DNA of 64,000 nt from Spirosoma profusum. Its GTDB lineage: Bacteria > Bacteroidota > Bacteroidia > Cytophagales > Spirosomataceae. This document shows positions 8,852-19,178 of this stretch, one piece after another; the stretch's first letter is position 1, and the number at the start of each line of letters is the position of its first letter. The position numbers and the translations under genes were made by a program. Location of the stretch: contig NZ_JACWZY010000006.1 of NCBI RefSeq assembly GCF_014699005.1, positions 62,001 to 126,000 on the forward strand. Direction: 5' to 3'. A model generated the notes under the pieces. The model had not been told where the DNA came from. It worked only from the letters and a program-made list of their open reading frames with translations, and made no database searches.

Positions 8852-8932
8852 GGTTGTAAAGTTATAAAGTTGCAGAGACAGTGGCTGGTTGCTCCAAAAC
8901 TTTATAACCTTACAACCGCTCCGGCGGCCCGG
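8852..8932. repeat. Snapback inverted repeat with GC-rich 17-mer
   Basis: Arms 8852-8871 and 8898-8917 pair over 20 bases with one mismatch; they reuse the 'gttgtaaagttataaagtt' words of the repeat at 7.8 kb. Directly attached at 8916-8932 is CCGCTCCGGCGGCCCGG, a 17-mer that recurs in three other repeats in this window. It lies between pdxA and yicC. Confidence 0.7.
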
Positions 8933-8940
8933 TCTACTAC

Positions 8941-10422
<1,482 letters not shown>

Positions 10423-10538
10423 GCACTTTTCGTAGTTTCGCCAGGATAATAAGGAATAATATATACTGAATAATGAGTAATGCATTGGGACAAACAACCC
10501 TCATTTTTCACTATTCATTATAAATTATTTATTTGATA

Positions 10539-11519
10539 ATGCTGCAAGTTACAAAAACCCCTTCGATGTTTCAGAATCAACCGTCTATTCTCATTGCCGA
10601 CGAGATGCACCCGTCGCTTTTCCCCATGCTTACCGAAGCTGGCTTTTCGTATGATTATCGGCCAAGAATAAACCGTAGCGAACTTCTGGAAGCCCTGGCA
10701 CCTTATACGGGACTTATTATTCGGAGTAAAACCACGGTCGATGAAGAGATGCTGAGTCACGCACCTAACCTACAATTTATCGGGAGAGCAGGGGCTGGAC
10801 TGGATTTAATTGACCTCGATGCTGCCGAACAACGTAACATTCACGTCTTTCACGCGGGTGAAGGCAATCGCGACGCCGTGGCCGAACATACGGTAGGCAT
10901 GTTGCTGGCGTTACTGGCTAACATCCTGAAAGCAGATCGCGAAGTGCGCCAGGGCGTCTGGGATCGCGAAGGCAATCGTGGGTACGAATTGGGTAGTCTG
11001 ACAGTAGGACTGATCGGGTACGGCAACAATGGTCGGGCAACGGCTCAACGGCTCAGTGGTTTCGGATGCCGCGTACTGGCTTACGATAAATTTCTAACGA
11101 ATTATGGTGATACGTTCGCGCAGGAGGCTACGATGGAACAAATTAAGTCGGAAGCTGACGTAGTAAGCCTGCATATTCCGCTCACCGACGAAACGCGCCG
11201 GATGATCGATGATACGTTCATAACAGACGTAGCAAAGCCGTTTTACCTGATAAACATTGCCCGGGGGGAAATCACATCGTTAGCGGCTCTGGTACGTGGA
11301 TTGCAAAGCGGAAAGGTGCGAGGAGCCTGTCTCGACGTACTGGAAAACGAAAAACTTGCCAAACTAACCTCCGACCAGCAAACTTCTTTCGATTATCTGC
11401 GCCAGTCTGACCGGGTTGTATTAACACCCCACGTAGCAGGCTGGACGCACGAAAGCTACGTTCGTATCAACGAAGTGCTGATTCGACAGATTCAGTCGAT
11501 TTTTACTTCGTTACGGTAA
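10539..11519 (+). CDS. D-2-hydroxyacid dehydrogenase (SerA-like)
   Basis: The product is about 326 residues, the size of a short 3-phosphoglycerate dehydrogenase or other D-isomer 2-hydroxyacid dehydrogenase. The Rossmann motif is 'GLIGYGNNGRATAQ', and the catalytic residues appear as Arg in 'NIARGE', Glu in 'DVLENEK' and His in 'TPHVAGWT'. There is no C-terminal ACT domain. Serine synthesis is a possible role, and phosphohydroxypyruvate chemistry would match PLP synthesis next door, but substrate is not determined. A second ATG at 10566 ('MFQNQPSILIADEMHP') is an equally good start. The last 17 bases overlap the convergent IPT/TIG gene. Confidence 0.85.
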   Translation: MLQVTKTPSMFQNQPSILIADEMHPSLFPMLTEAGFSYDYRPRINRSELLEALAPYTGLIIRSKTTVDEEMLSHAPNLQFIGRAGAGLDLIDLDAAEQRNIHVFHAGEGNRDAVAEHTVGMLLALLANILKADREVRQGVWDREGNRGYELGSLTVGLIGYGNNGRATAQRLSGFGCRVLAYDKFLTNYGDTFAQEATMEQIKSEADVVSLHIPLTDETRRMIDDTFITDVAKPFYLINIARGEITSLAALVRGLQSGKVRGACLDVLENEKLAKLTSDQQTSFDYLRQSDRVVLTPHVAGWTHESYVRINEVLIRQIQSIFTSLR

Positions 11520-13308
11520 AATTGATTGTGGAGCAGGTCGTCCCGGCTTCGTTAATGACGCAAATCGGTCCGGTGACGGCCCCCGCAGGAACGGTAACTT
11601 TATACGTATTGTCAACGCCAATCATGGCAGCGGGAGCCGACGTACCGTTCCCGAACCGAATTTCCTTAACCGACGCCAGGTTGTCGCCCTTGATGATAAT
11701 GTCATCGCCCACTTTTCCTGTCTGAGGACTGATATCAAGGTTGGTGATTGGACGTAGCACCGTGAAGATGGTTTCTGTAAAGATTTCACCGGCTGCATTC
11801 ACAATTCGAAACCTGCCCGTTTGGCCTGTGCTCGGCACAATGATATACCGCTCTACATCGGTATTTTTACCACCATCGGCGACCTCGGTAATCGATCCAA
11901 AAAAGAAAATCTGAGCGTTCAGCAAAAAGTCGCCACGTAGCACAACCCGGTCGCCTGGACGAGCTTTGGCTGGAAGGATGTCTGTTACAACAGGTGCCTG
12001 AACAACCACGAGTGAGGTACTTGTTGTAGCTGTTCCTGCCTTGTTCGTAACCGTGATAGGGCCACTTGTGCCCGTTGTCGGTACGTCGACGGTAAGGCTG
12101 CTGCCTTCGGTACGTATCGAGATCGGTACTGAAATCCCGTTAATACGAACGTCGGTGACCCGGTGAAGATTCTGCCCGGTAATGGTAACAGCCCGACTCC
12201 GCACTTGCCGCGCCGGACTAAATGTCAGGTTGGATGGTGCTACGTAGTAAAAAAACGACTCGGTAGCTGCAGCAGAACCACCGATACCGCTCACCGATAT
12301 GGTTACCTGGGTGGGAGCCGCAAAAGCAGGAACCGTAGTTTCAATTTGCGTATTGCTCAACACCCGGAACGTAACGGCCGTGTTATTGAACGTAACGGCT
12401 GTTACGTCGGTCAGGTTGAAACCCGTCAGAATCAGTTTGTCACCGGCGATACCATCTTTAGCACTGAGGTTCCCCACATAGGGCGGCTGAATAATAAGCA
12501 GACTATCAGTGCTGGTAGCTACTAACTTCTCAAATACCGTTACAGTCACTTTCCCTGACGTCGCAACTGGGGGAACAATGGTACGTATTTCTGTGTCCTT
12601 TACGGTCGTCTGGCTTTTTTCCGTATTCAATCCATTGATACGTACCACGCCATCAGTGAGGTTTACGCCCTGAATAACCAGTTCTGTCCCCGGCTTGATT
12701 TTCTTGGTCGAGAGGCTGGTAATCTGCGGAGTACCGGCCACAATAAACGTAGTAGTGAATTGATATTGCCCGCCATTTGTCTCAACGACAAAAGACCGGG
12801 AGCCGCGCGGTACGGTAGACGGAACAACTACCGTGATTTTTGTAGCAGAGCTATCTTTAATAACGGCGTCGATCTCGTCAAATCTAATGCGGGAAAGCTG
12901 ATTGAGGTAATTGCCAGTAATAGTGACCTGCGTACCGGGAAGGCCGTTGATAGGGTTAATGACAACGTTAGACGGCGGAGGTTGTCGAACTATAAACGGA
13001 AGCGGATCAGAGGTACCTTCAGAAGTACGTACCTGAACTACCGTTCTACCAGGTGGTATAAGCGGAACCTGTACCTGAATTGTGTTCTCGTCGTGACTAA
13101 GAATAGCCGCCGTTACGGCCGATGTAGTCACACCGAACGTAACGACTGGTTCTGAACCAAACTGGTAACCCGTAAGCACAATGGTTTGACCCACAAGCTC
13201 ATTGGATTTTGACAGACTGACTAATTCAGGTGGATTATTCCGAACACGACAACTCAGTACGCCAAGAAATACAACTAAGAGGAAGAAAAATGATATAATC
13301 GTCTTCAT
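11503..13308 (-). CDS. IPT/TIG multidomain lipoprotein
   Basis: The 601-residue protein has a signal peptide with lipobox 'GVLSC' (Cys20) and then seven Ig-like IPT/TIG domains of about 80-85 residues, each starting with a pattern like 'PxLPGTQVTITGNYL' ('KPGTELVIQGVNL', 'IAGDKLILTGFNL', 'RPGDRVVLRGDFL' and so on). Such all-beta lipoproteins are common in Bacteroidota and often bind glycans or act as surface scaffolds, as SusE/F-like proteins do. No SusC/D pair is nearby, so the ligand is unknown. The 3' end overlaps the convergent dehydrogenase gene by 17 bases. Confidence 0.9.
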   Translation of the reverse strand: MKTIISFFFLLVVFLGVLSCRVRNNPPELVSLSKSNELVGQTIVLTGYQFGSEPVVTFGVTTSAVTAAILSHDENTIQVQVPLIPPGRTVVQVRTSEGTSDPLPFIVRQPPPSNVVINPINGLPGTQVTITGNYLNQLSRIRFDEIDAVIKDSSATKITVVVPSTVPRGSRSFVVETNGGQYQFTTTFIVAGTPQITSLSTKKIKPGTELVIQGVNLTDGVVRINGLNTEKSQTTVKDTEIRTIVPPVATSGKVTVTVFEKLVATSTDSLLIIQPPYVGNLSAKDGIAGDKLILTGFNLTDVTAVTFNNTAVTFRVLSNTQIETTVPAFAAPTQVTISVSGIGGSAAATESFFYYVAPSNLTFSPARQVRSRAVTITGQNLHRVTDVRINGISVPISIRTEGSSLTVDVPTTGTSGPITVTNKAGTATTSTSLVVVQAPVVTDILPAKARPGDRVVLRGDFLLNAQIFFFGSITEVADGGKNTDVERYIIVPSTGQTGRFRIVNAAGEIFTETIFTVLRPITNLDISPQTGKVGDDIIIKGDNLASVKEIRFGNGTSAPAAMIGVDNTYKVTVPAGAVTGPICVINEAGTTCSTINFTVTK

Positions 13309-13415
13309 AACGGCTGCAATCGATCCCTTCGACGCTTATAGGGAACAAAATTAGTCAATTTAGCGGTCGAAAAACCATTTCTTTCGAAAGCCTGTTACGT
13401 TAATGATGAATGGTA

Positions 13416-13508
<93 letters not shown>

Positions 13509-13518
13509 AAAAATACAG

Positions 13519-15051
13519 ATGAACTACCGCAGCCTGAAACCATCAAAATTACTTTCGATTACAACGTTGGGCGACCTGAAAGCCGCCGGTTACCAGTCCC
13601 GATCAATTAAGCAGGAACTTCGCGAAAATCTGATTGAGCGGATCAAAGAAAAAGAAGTCGTTTTTCCGGGTATCTGGGGTTACGAAGACACCGTAATTCC
13701 GGATGTGGAGCGCGCTATTCTGTCGATGCACCACATCAATTTGCTGGGTCTGCGGGGGCAGGCCAAAACGCGTATCGCCCGTCTGATGGTGAACCTGTTA
13801 GACGAATATATTCCGGTTGTGGAAGGCTCCGAGCTGAACGATGACCCACTTCAGCCCCTGTCACGTTTCGCCCAGGACCTAATTGCTGAACATGGTGACT
13901 CAACACCTATTTCCTGGCTACACCGGAACGACCGCTATACTGAGAAACTCGCTACGCCCGACGTATCGGTCGCCGATTTGATTGGCGACGTAGACCCTAT
14001 TAAGGCTGCTACGTTAAAACTGCCTTATTCCGACGAACGTACCATCCATTTCGGCCTGATTCCGCGTTCGCACCGGTGTATTTTTGTGATTAACGAATTG
14101 CCTGATTTACAGGCTCGTATTCAGGTGTCGCTGTTCAATATTTTGCAGGAAGGCGATATTCAGATTCGGGGCTTCAAGCTTCGTTTGCCACTCGATATTC
14201 AGTTTGTGTTCACGGCTAATCCCGAAGATTATACGAACCGGGGCAGCATCGTGACGCCCCTGAAAGACCGGATCGATTCACAAATTGTGACGCACTATCC
14301 GAAATCCATCGAAATCGGTAAGAAGATTACGATGCAGGAAGCCATCGTAAAAACCGAGCAGAAAGGCATGGTCAAAACCAACGATCTGGTGGCTGATCTG
14401 ATCGAACAGGTTGCGTTGGAAGCCCGTGAAAGTGAATACGTTGATTCGAAAAGTGGGGTTTCGGCTCGTATGACCATCTCGGCTTACGAAAACCTGCTTT
14501 CTTCGGCGGAACGGCGGGCGCTTTTCAACGCCGAAAAAGAAACCTACGTGCGGATCGCCGATTTGTACGGTGTGGTACCGGCCATCTGCGGGAAAGTCGA
14601 ACTAGTTTACGAAGGCGAAGTAGAAGGGCCGGTGATTGTCGCGCAGAATTTGATTGGGAAAGCCGTCCGTAATCAGTTTTTAAACTATTTCCCAAATCCG
14701 GAAAAAGCCAAAAAAGACAAACGCGGCAATCCCTACAAAAAAATCACCGACTGGTTTGGCGATGGCAACACGATGGACATCCTGAACAACCTGAGCAATC
14801 GCGACTACGAAGCCCGGCTACGTACCATCGATGGTCTAGACGATTTGGTTGACCAGTTTCATTCACGTCTAAGCAAGTCCGAAAAGCTGTTCATGATGGA
14901 ATTTGCCCTTCATGGCCTGGCTGAGCATTCGCTGGTGGGTAAAAAAGCAATGGATACCGGCCAGTCGTTCAAAGACCTGCTCGGGTCGATGTTCAATCCC
15001 GACTCGCATTTTGGCGAGGAAGAGGACGATGACGACGACGAACGATTTTAG
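13519..15051 (+). CDS. MoxR/magnesium-chelatase-like AAA+ ATPase
   Basis: The start at 13519 ('MNYRSLKPSK') is chosen because upstream in-frame sequence is the snapback repeat; this gives 510 residues. Walker A is 'GLRGQAKT' (residues 77-84), Walker B is 'CIFVINELPD' (187-196), and sensor 1 is 'FVFTANPEDYTNRG'. The architecture resembles the ChlI/BchI and MoxR group, which work with a VWA protein to remodel or load metals into partner proteins. The C-terminus is an acidic tail (EEEDDDDDERF). The most likely partner is the VWA protein at 17938-19041, 2.9 kb away on the opposite strand. True magnesium chelation for chlorophyll is not implied. Confidence 0.88.
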   Translation: MNYRSLKPSKLLSITTLGDLKAAGYQSRSIKQELRENLIERIKEKEVVFPGIWGYEDTVIPDVERAILSMHHINLLGLRGQAKTRIARLMVNLLDEYIPVVEGSELNDDPLQPLSRFAQDLIAEHGDSTPISWLHRNDRYTEKLATPDVSVADLIGDVDPIKAATLKLPYSDERTIHFGLIPRSHRCIFVINELPDLQARIQVSLFNILQEGDIQIRGFKLRLPLDIQFVFTANPEDYTNRGSIVTPLKDRIDSQIVTHYPKSIEIGKKITMQEAIVKTEQKGMVKTNDLVADLIEQVALEARESEYVDSKSGVSARMTISAYENLLSSAERRALFNAEKETYVRIADLYGVVPAICGKVELVYEGEVEGPVIVAQNLIGKAVRNQFLNYFPNPEKAKKDKRGNPYKKITDWFGDGNTMDILNNLSNRDYEARLRTIDGLDDLVDQFHSRLSKSEKLFMMEFALHGLAEHSLVGKKAMDTGQSFKDLLGSMFNPDSHFGEEEDDDDDERF

Positions 15052-15102
15052 GAAATAGTCGGGTGTGGTCAGGTGTGCTAATTACCTAACCATGCCCGAC
15101 AA

Positions 15103-15429
15103 CTACATATCGCCAGCTATCACAGCAGTACCGTTGGCGCTTACCATCAGCATCGAGCCATTACCGCCAATCGTTTGGTAATCCAGATCAACACCAATAA
15201 TGGCATTGGCGCCCAGCCGGGTTGCCTGGTCGATCATTTCTTTGATAGCGATGCTTTTGGCTTCGCGCAGCCCCTGTTCGTAGGCCCCCGATCGACCGCC
15301 CACAACATCGCGGATACCGGCCAGAAAATCTTTTACGAAGTTGGCACCAATAATGGCTTCTCCGTTGACAAGGCCAATGTATTTGGTAATAGGCTTGCCT
15401 TCAATATTGGGAGTAGTAGTAATGAGCAT
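15103..15429 (-). CDS. YbjQ family (UPF0145) protein
   Basis: The 108-residue product matches the small UPF0145/YbjQ family in length and sequence: '[23 protein letters not shown]' near the start, '[19 protein letters not shown]' in the middle and '[16 protein letters not shown]' near the end. The family forms pentameric rings and has been annotated as a heavy-metal-binding domain, but no function is established. It is convergent with the AAA+ gene and not in an obvious operon. Confidence 0.92.
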   Translation of the reverse strand: MLITTTPNIEGKPITKYIGLVNGEAIIGANFVKDFLAGIRDVVGGRSGAYEQGLREAKSIAIKEMIDQATRLGANAIIGVDLDYQTIGGNGSMLMVSANGTAVIAGDM

Positions 15430-15708
15430 GCAGAAGGTTTAATCGGTTATAGAAGTCGTAAAGTTATAAAGTTATGCTGTTCTGAACGTGTTATTGGGAT
15501 AAGTGGTAGAAAACCTGTACAACTACCGGAGATTTTTTACGTTCTCAATCAGGAAGATAATGTATGCCATCGGCTGAAGTTTGTTCGCACATGTCAAATT
15601 TATTAATGTCTACTAAAAATCTATTGTGTGTACATGACGTTACTTTGCGTTTTATGTGCCATTTTTAGTTCCAAAACCCGATTCTCCCATTTTCACCATC
15701 AAAAAAGC

Positions 15709-16227
15709 ATGAAAAACTCCAATTTCTCTCGACTATTTGCCTACGTATTACTTGTTACGATTCCTGTCTGGTTCAATGCCTGTAAGAAAGAAGAAACCAC
15801 ACCCACCCCCACACCAAGTAATTCTGTTGAAGGAAGTTATAAAGTCACTTCACTCAAAGTAGACCCGAAAGCTGCTGGTCTATATGACGATTTGCTGGCT
15901 GCCTCGAAATTGTTATTCAACAACACGACTTGCCTTACCGACATAACCATTACGTTCAAAAGCAACGGCGATGCTACTACCGATAATCCAACGTCTTGCC
16001 AAAACCTGCCTGTGGCGGTCAGTATGTTTACGGGCGTAGATGCCTCCAGCAAATGGGCTTTTGCTAACAACAAGTTGACGATTACAAAAAGCGATAATAC
16101 CAAGACCGAATATACCGTAGTATCCAACACGGGCGGACTCATGAAACTTCAGTGGCAGGGAGCGTTAAATTACCCTACGCCAAGCGCCACTGTGTATACG
16201 TACACGATGGAATTGAAAAAACAGTAG
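15709..16227 (+). CDS. Lipocalin-like lipoprotein, first of a tandem pair
   Basis: With the start at 15709 ('MKNSNFSRLFAYVL') the protein has 172 residues and a signal peptide with lipobox 'WFNAC'. A Thr/Pro linker 'KKEETTPTPTPS' follows, then a beta-rich domain beginning 'VEGSYKVTSLKVDP' and ending 'YTYTMELKK'. Two cysteines lie inside the domain. It is a paralog of the next gene (shared 'KVDP', 'NNKLTIT', 'YTYT.EL' blocks), consistent with duplication. Ligand unknown. Upstream bases 'TTACTTTG' near 15640 resemble the Bacteroidota -7 element. Confidence 0.8.
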   Translation: MKNSNFSRLFAYVLLVTIPVWFNACKKEETTPTPTPSNSVEGSYKVTSLKVDPKAAGLYDDLLAASKLLFNNTTCLTDITITFKSNGDATTDNPTSCQNLPVAVSMFTGVDASSKWAFANNKLTITKSDNTKTEYTVVSNTGGLMKLQWQGALNYPTPSATVYTYTMELKKQ

Positions 16228-16246
16228 TACCCGGTTTCGGCCATCT

Positions 16247-16308
16247 AATCGGTTCGCGGTAAGGGGGTTAGCTTGAACATAAGCTAACCCCCTTACCGCG
16301 AACCGATT
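16247..16308. terminator. Perfect 28-bp hairpin between paralogous lipoprotein genes
   Basis: Arms 16247-16274 and 16281-16308 are perfect complements with a 6-base loop, followed by GCTTTT. It starts 20 bases after a stop codon and is a probable terminator, although the arms are longer than terminators usually are. Confidence 0.75.
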
Positions 16309-16492
16309 GCTTTTAAGCAGGATGGAAATATCAGCCAACGTACCTGAAAAGCATTCTTTACTGGTTATGGGCACTGTAAACCGTTCAGCAAGTGCCTGAC
16401 CGTTTAATAAGTCGGATGATGGTACACTTTTTGGAAAGTATAAGCTTTGCAGGAGAATTCAAATTTTATTTAACTGAAAAGCAATCGATACA

Positions 16493-17023
16493 ATGAAAAA
16501 AGTGAATGTAGTTCGTCTGTGGGCCTGGGTATCTATCGTCGCATTACCCCTGTGGTTTGGAAGCTGTAAAAAGGGAAGTGACGATGCCGTAACCCCGTCG
16601 AAATCGGCAGTAGAAGGAAACTGGAAAATTTCAGGTTATAAAGTCGATCCCGGTATTGACTATACCGGAACAGGCCAGAAAACTAATGATTTACTTATGA
16701 TTTTAAAACAAGTACCGAACGGTGCTGACGCGGTTGAATGTTTAACGACTACGATTATTACGTTTAACAGCAACGGCAAAATCACCGGAAAGCCGGGTAC
16801 TAAATGTTCAACAGCCAATTCAGACGTGAATCCGGTTGACGATAACTCAAACTGGAAGCTGGATGGCAATAAACTGACGATTACCAGCGGAACGGAGGTA
16901 ACAACGTATGACGCAGCTGTAAGCGGCAGTACGTTGAAAATGTCAACGCAGGAAGTGGACGACCTAGACGGCGATGGTAAAAAAGAGACGTATACGTATA
17001 CGCTCGAGCTAACCAAGGTGTAA
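16493..17023 (+). CDS. Lipocalin-like lipoprotein, second of a tandem pair
   Basis: The 176-residue product has a signal peptide ending in lipobox 'WFGSC' and a beta-rich domain with 'VEGNWKISGYKVDP', 'DGNKLTIT' and a final 'ETYTYTLELTKV'. These blocks match the preceding gene, so the two are paralogs. An acidic loop 'VDDLDGDGKKE' resembles a calcium-binding turn. Function and ligand are unknown. The gene has its own upstream region of about 185 bases after the hairpin at 16247-16308 and ends at a good terminator. Confidence 0.8.
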   Translation: MKKVNVVRLWAWVSIVALPLWFGSCKKGSDDAVTPSKSAVEGNWKISGYKVDPGIDYTGTGQKTNDLLMILKQVPNGADAVECLTTTIITFNSNGKITGKPGTKCSTANSDVNPVDDNSNWKLDGNKLTITSGTEVTTYDAAVSGSTLKMSTQEVDDLDGDGKKETYTYTLELTKV

Positions 17024-17042
17024 GCATTGATCATCTCAAACG

Positions 17043-17075
17043 AAGCCGTTCCAGCAAATGGAGCGGCTTTTTTTA
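17043..17075 (+). terminator. Rho-independent terminator
   Basis: A 10-base stem (17043-17052 with 17060-17069, one G-U type pair) and a 7-base loop are followed by a run of seven T. It ends the lipoprotein gene on the plus strand and touches the stop of the convergent glycosylase. Confidence 0.85.
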
Positions 17076-17777
17076 TACTTCATCCAGGCAGTCCTGCAAC
17101 GTAGCAATGTACTTTTCCAGATACAGCGGTACGTCTTTGGCTTTGTATTGAAGAATATAGCGCGGATGGTCCAACGTAACGATACGTTCAAAGAAACCCT
17201 GCTGATCGTTGAGTCGGCGTAGGTACGTTTCATTTTTACGGCCCAGACATACCGCTACGTGTCGGTTGGCACCAAAAGAAAGCTGCGTTCGGACGGCTTC
17301 GGTAATGGCGGGCCAGAGCGCATTAGTGGTAGCCCGGTCGTCGTAGAAATTGTAGTTTTTCCCGTCTTTCGTCAGGGCCAGCGGAAAAAGTGACGTCAAG
17401 AAAAAGCGTTCGTAAAATGCCTCTGCTCCGCCAAATGCGTCAACAACCTGATAAATAAACCGACTCGACAGTTCGGGCGTATCGCGCAACGTATTGTCGA
17501 TGCCACAGTAGCGACGCAGGTTCTGGGGCGTTGTAAACGAAATACCAGTTACACCAGCGCCAAATCGGCCGGGATTGATGCCCAATAGGAAAACGCGGGG
17601 ATCGGTGTCGTTGAAAAATTTTGTGTAAAACTCGCCGACAATGCGCTGAACGTCTGGAGCCTGAAACGAATTCATGACCTCAACACCAACTGGCAAATTG
17701 GTTGGCGAAACTAGTGAATTATAATATCGAATGGCTTTATCCGCAAAAGTGGCCGGTTCAGTGGGGGAAGTAGACAA
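17073..17777 (-). CDS. SMUG2-type uracil-DNA glycosylase family protein
   Basis: The 234-residue protein has the uracil-DNA glycosylase fold signature 'LLGINPGRFGAGVTGISF' near residues 64-81, where the Asn in 'GINPG' is a catalytic-type residue, and the distal 'LDHPRYI' block carrying the His that contacts the base. This combination matches the SMUG2/DUF4918 group described from Bacteroidota (Pedobacter), which removes uracil and possibly other deaminated bases. Length is normal. It stands alone on the minus strand between a lipoprotein and the VWA gene. Confidence 0.85.
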   Translation of the reverse strand: MSTSPTEPATFADKAIRYYNSLVSPTNLPVGVEVMNSFQAPDVQRIVGEFYTKFFNDTDPRVFLLGINPGRFGAGVTGISFTTPQNLRRYCGIDNTLRDTPELSSRFIYQVVDAFGGAEAFYERFFLTSLFPLALTKDGKNYNFYDDRATTNALWPAITEAVRTQLSFGANRHVAVCLGRKNETYLRRLNDQQGFFERIVTLDHPRYILQYKAKDVPLYLEKYIATLQDCLDEV

Positions 17778-17794
17778 ACGTAGCGTTGGGTTTT

Positions 17795-17882
17795 TTTGTC
17801 ATGCTCACGAAGGATGCATCTTAAAGCGTCCAAACTAGTCAGTAAGGAAAGTTTAAGATGCTTTCTTCGTCAGCATGACAAA
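17795..17882. repeat. Snapback inverted repeat of the 'gtcatgctgacgaagg' type
   Basis: Arms 17795-17825 and 17852-17882 pair over 31 bases with three mismatches. The arm words (gtcatgct.acgaag..gcatctta) are nearly the same as those of the perfect repeat at 47243-47334, so the two are copies of one element. It lies between two minus-strand genes. Confidence 0.85.
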
Positions 17883-17937
17883 GACATTCTTTTGTATTTA
17901 GTCTCAGTGACATCAGCAGCCGAACGTAGCATCAGAT

Positions 17938-19041
17938 TTACTTAATATTCTTCCGTCGGTTGCGCTGGAAATCTTCGAACATCATATTGCCAAGTCCCTG
18001 CAAACCACTGTAGTACGCCCGTCCGTTATTCACCTTCGTAAATTCCTGCACGAACTGCTTCAGATACGGATCGGAGGCAATCATGAACGTAGTAATCGGA
18101 ATATCGAGCCGACGACACTGTGCGGCCAACGTCAGGGTTTTGCTCACGACTTTGCGGTCAAGCCCAAATGAATTTTTATAGTATTTAATCCCCTCTTTCA
18201 AACAAGTCGGTTTCCCGTCCGTAATCATGAAAATCTGCTTGTTCTTGTTTTTCCGCCGACGTAGCAAATCCATCGCCAGTTCCAGGCCCGCCACCGTATT
18301 GGTATGATACGGCCCTACCTCCAGATACGGCAGTTCTTTAGCCTGAATCTGCCAGGCATCGTTGCCGAACACAACAATATCGAGTGTGTCTTTGGGGTAT
18401 TTTAACTTCACCAGTTCAACCAGCGCCAGCGCCACTTTTTTGGCGGGCGTAATGCGATCTTCGCCGTACAGAATCATCGAGTGGCTAATGTCGATCATGA
18501 GCACCGTTGATGTCTGCGTTTTCTGCTCTTTTTCAGTTACTTCCAGATCACGCTCCATCAACCTAAATTCATCAACTCCGCTATTGATCTGGGCGTTTTT
18601 GATGGATTCGGTCATAGAAATTTGCTCCAACGTATCACCGAACTGGTAGCTACGTAAATCGCTGCTGAGTTCGTCGCCTGTTCCTGTATACGGCGTGTTG
18701 TGGTTGCCACCCGACTTGGAGCGTTTTAGTTTGCCAAAAATTTCTTCAAGGGCGGCTCGTCGGATGGTTTGTTCGCTTTTGGGCGTCATCACGATACGTC
18801 CTTCCTGATTTTCTTCGGTCAGGTAGCCTTTCTCTTTCAGGTCGTCGAAGAAGTTGCCGATGCCGTATTTATCATCGGTGAGACCGTATTGGCGGTCAAG
18901 CTGGCTCATCCACGACATGGCCTGTTCCACATCGCCGGCAGTAAGCAGCAGCAATTGCTGGAAAATATTGAGCAGTTTGTTGAAATTACTGCCTTCTTTC
19001 TGCTCGGGGGGTATAAATTCGGAAAACTGGAAGCCTTTCAT
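17938..19041 (-). CDS. VWA-domain protein, probable partner of the MoxR-like ATPase
   Basis: The 367-residue protein has an N-terminal helical region (1-170) and a C-terminal von Willebrand A domain. The metal-ion-dependent adhesion site is intact: Asp184-x-Ser186-x-Ser188 in 'MIDISHS', a Thr near 247-249 and Asp275 in 'MITDGKPT'. There is no signal peptide or membrane segment, so it acts in the cytoplasm. In many bacteria such a VWA protein is encoded beside a MoxR/ChlI-like AAA+ ATPase and together they form a chaperone-like remodelling complex. Here the ATPase is at 13519-15051, with four unrelated genes in between and opposite orientation. The pairing is inference from family knowledge. 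Confidence 0.88.
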   Translation of the reverse strand: MKGFQFSEFIPPEQKEGSNFNKLLNIFQQLLLLTAGDVEQAMSWMSQLDRQYGLTDDKYGIGNFFDDLKEKGYLTEENQEGRIVMTPKSEQTIRRAALEEIFGKLKRSKSGGNHNTPYTGTGDELSSDLRSYQFGDTLEQISMTESIKNAQINSGVDEFRLMERDLEVTEKEQKTQTSTVLMIDISHSMILYGEDRITPAKKVALALVELVKLKYPKDTLDIVVFGNDAWQIQAKELPYLEVGPYHTNTVAGLELAMDLLRRRKNKNKQIFMITDGKPTCLKEGIKYYKNSFGLDRKVVSKTLTLAAQCRRLDIPITTFMIASDPYLKQFVQEFTKVNNGRAYYSGLQGLGNMMFEDFQRNRRKNIK

Positions 19042-19178
19042 CAGTAAAAGTCGTTAGTAGTCAGCTATTGAAAGAACAGCTTGATTCAGGGTTTTGTTCG
19101 CCTGGAAAAGCCCACACAGCGTAGAGCCACTGGATGCTACGTTATTTATCAAATATAACCAAAATCCCCTGATTTCGC

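Noticed and set aside
13519..15051. Chlorophyll magnesium chelatase
   Set aside because: The AAA+ protein is ChlI-like, but no bacteriochlorophyll gene or ChlH is present; MoxR-type remodelling is more likely.
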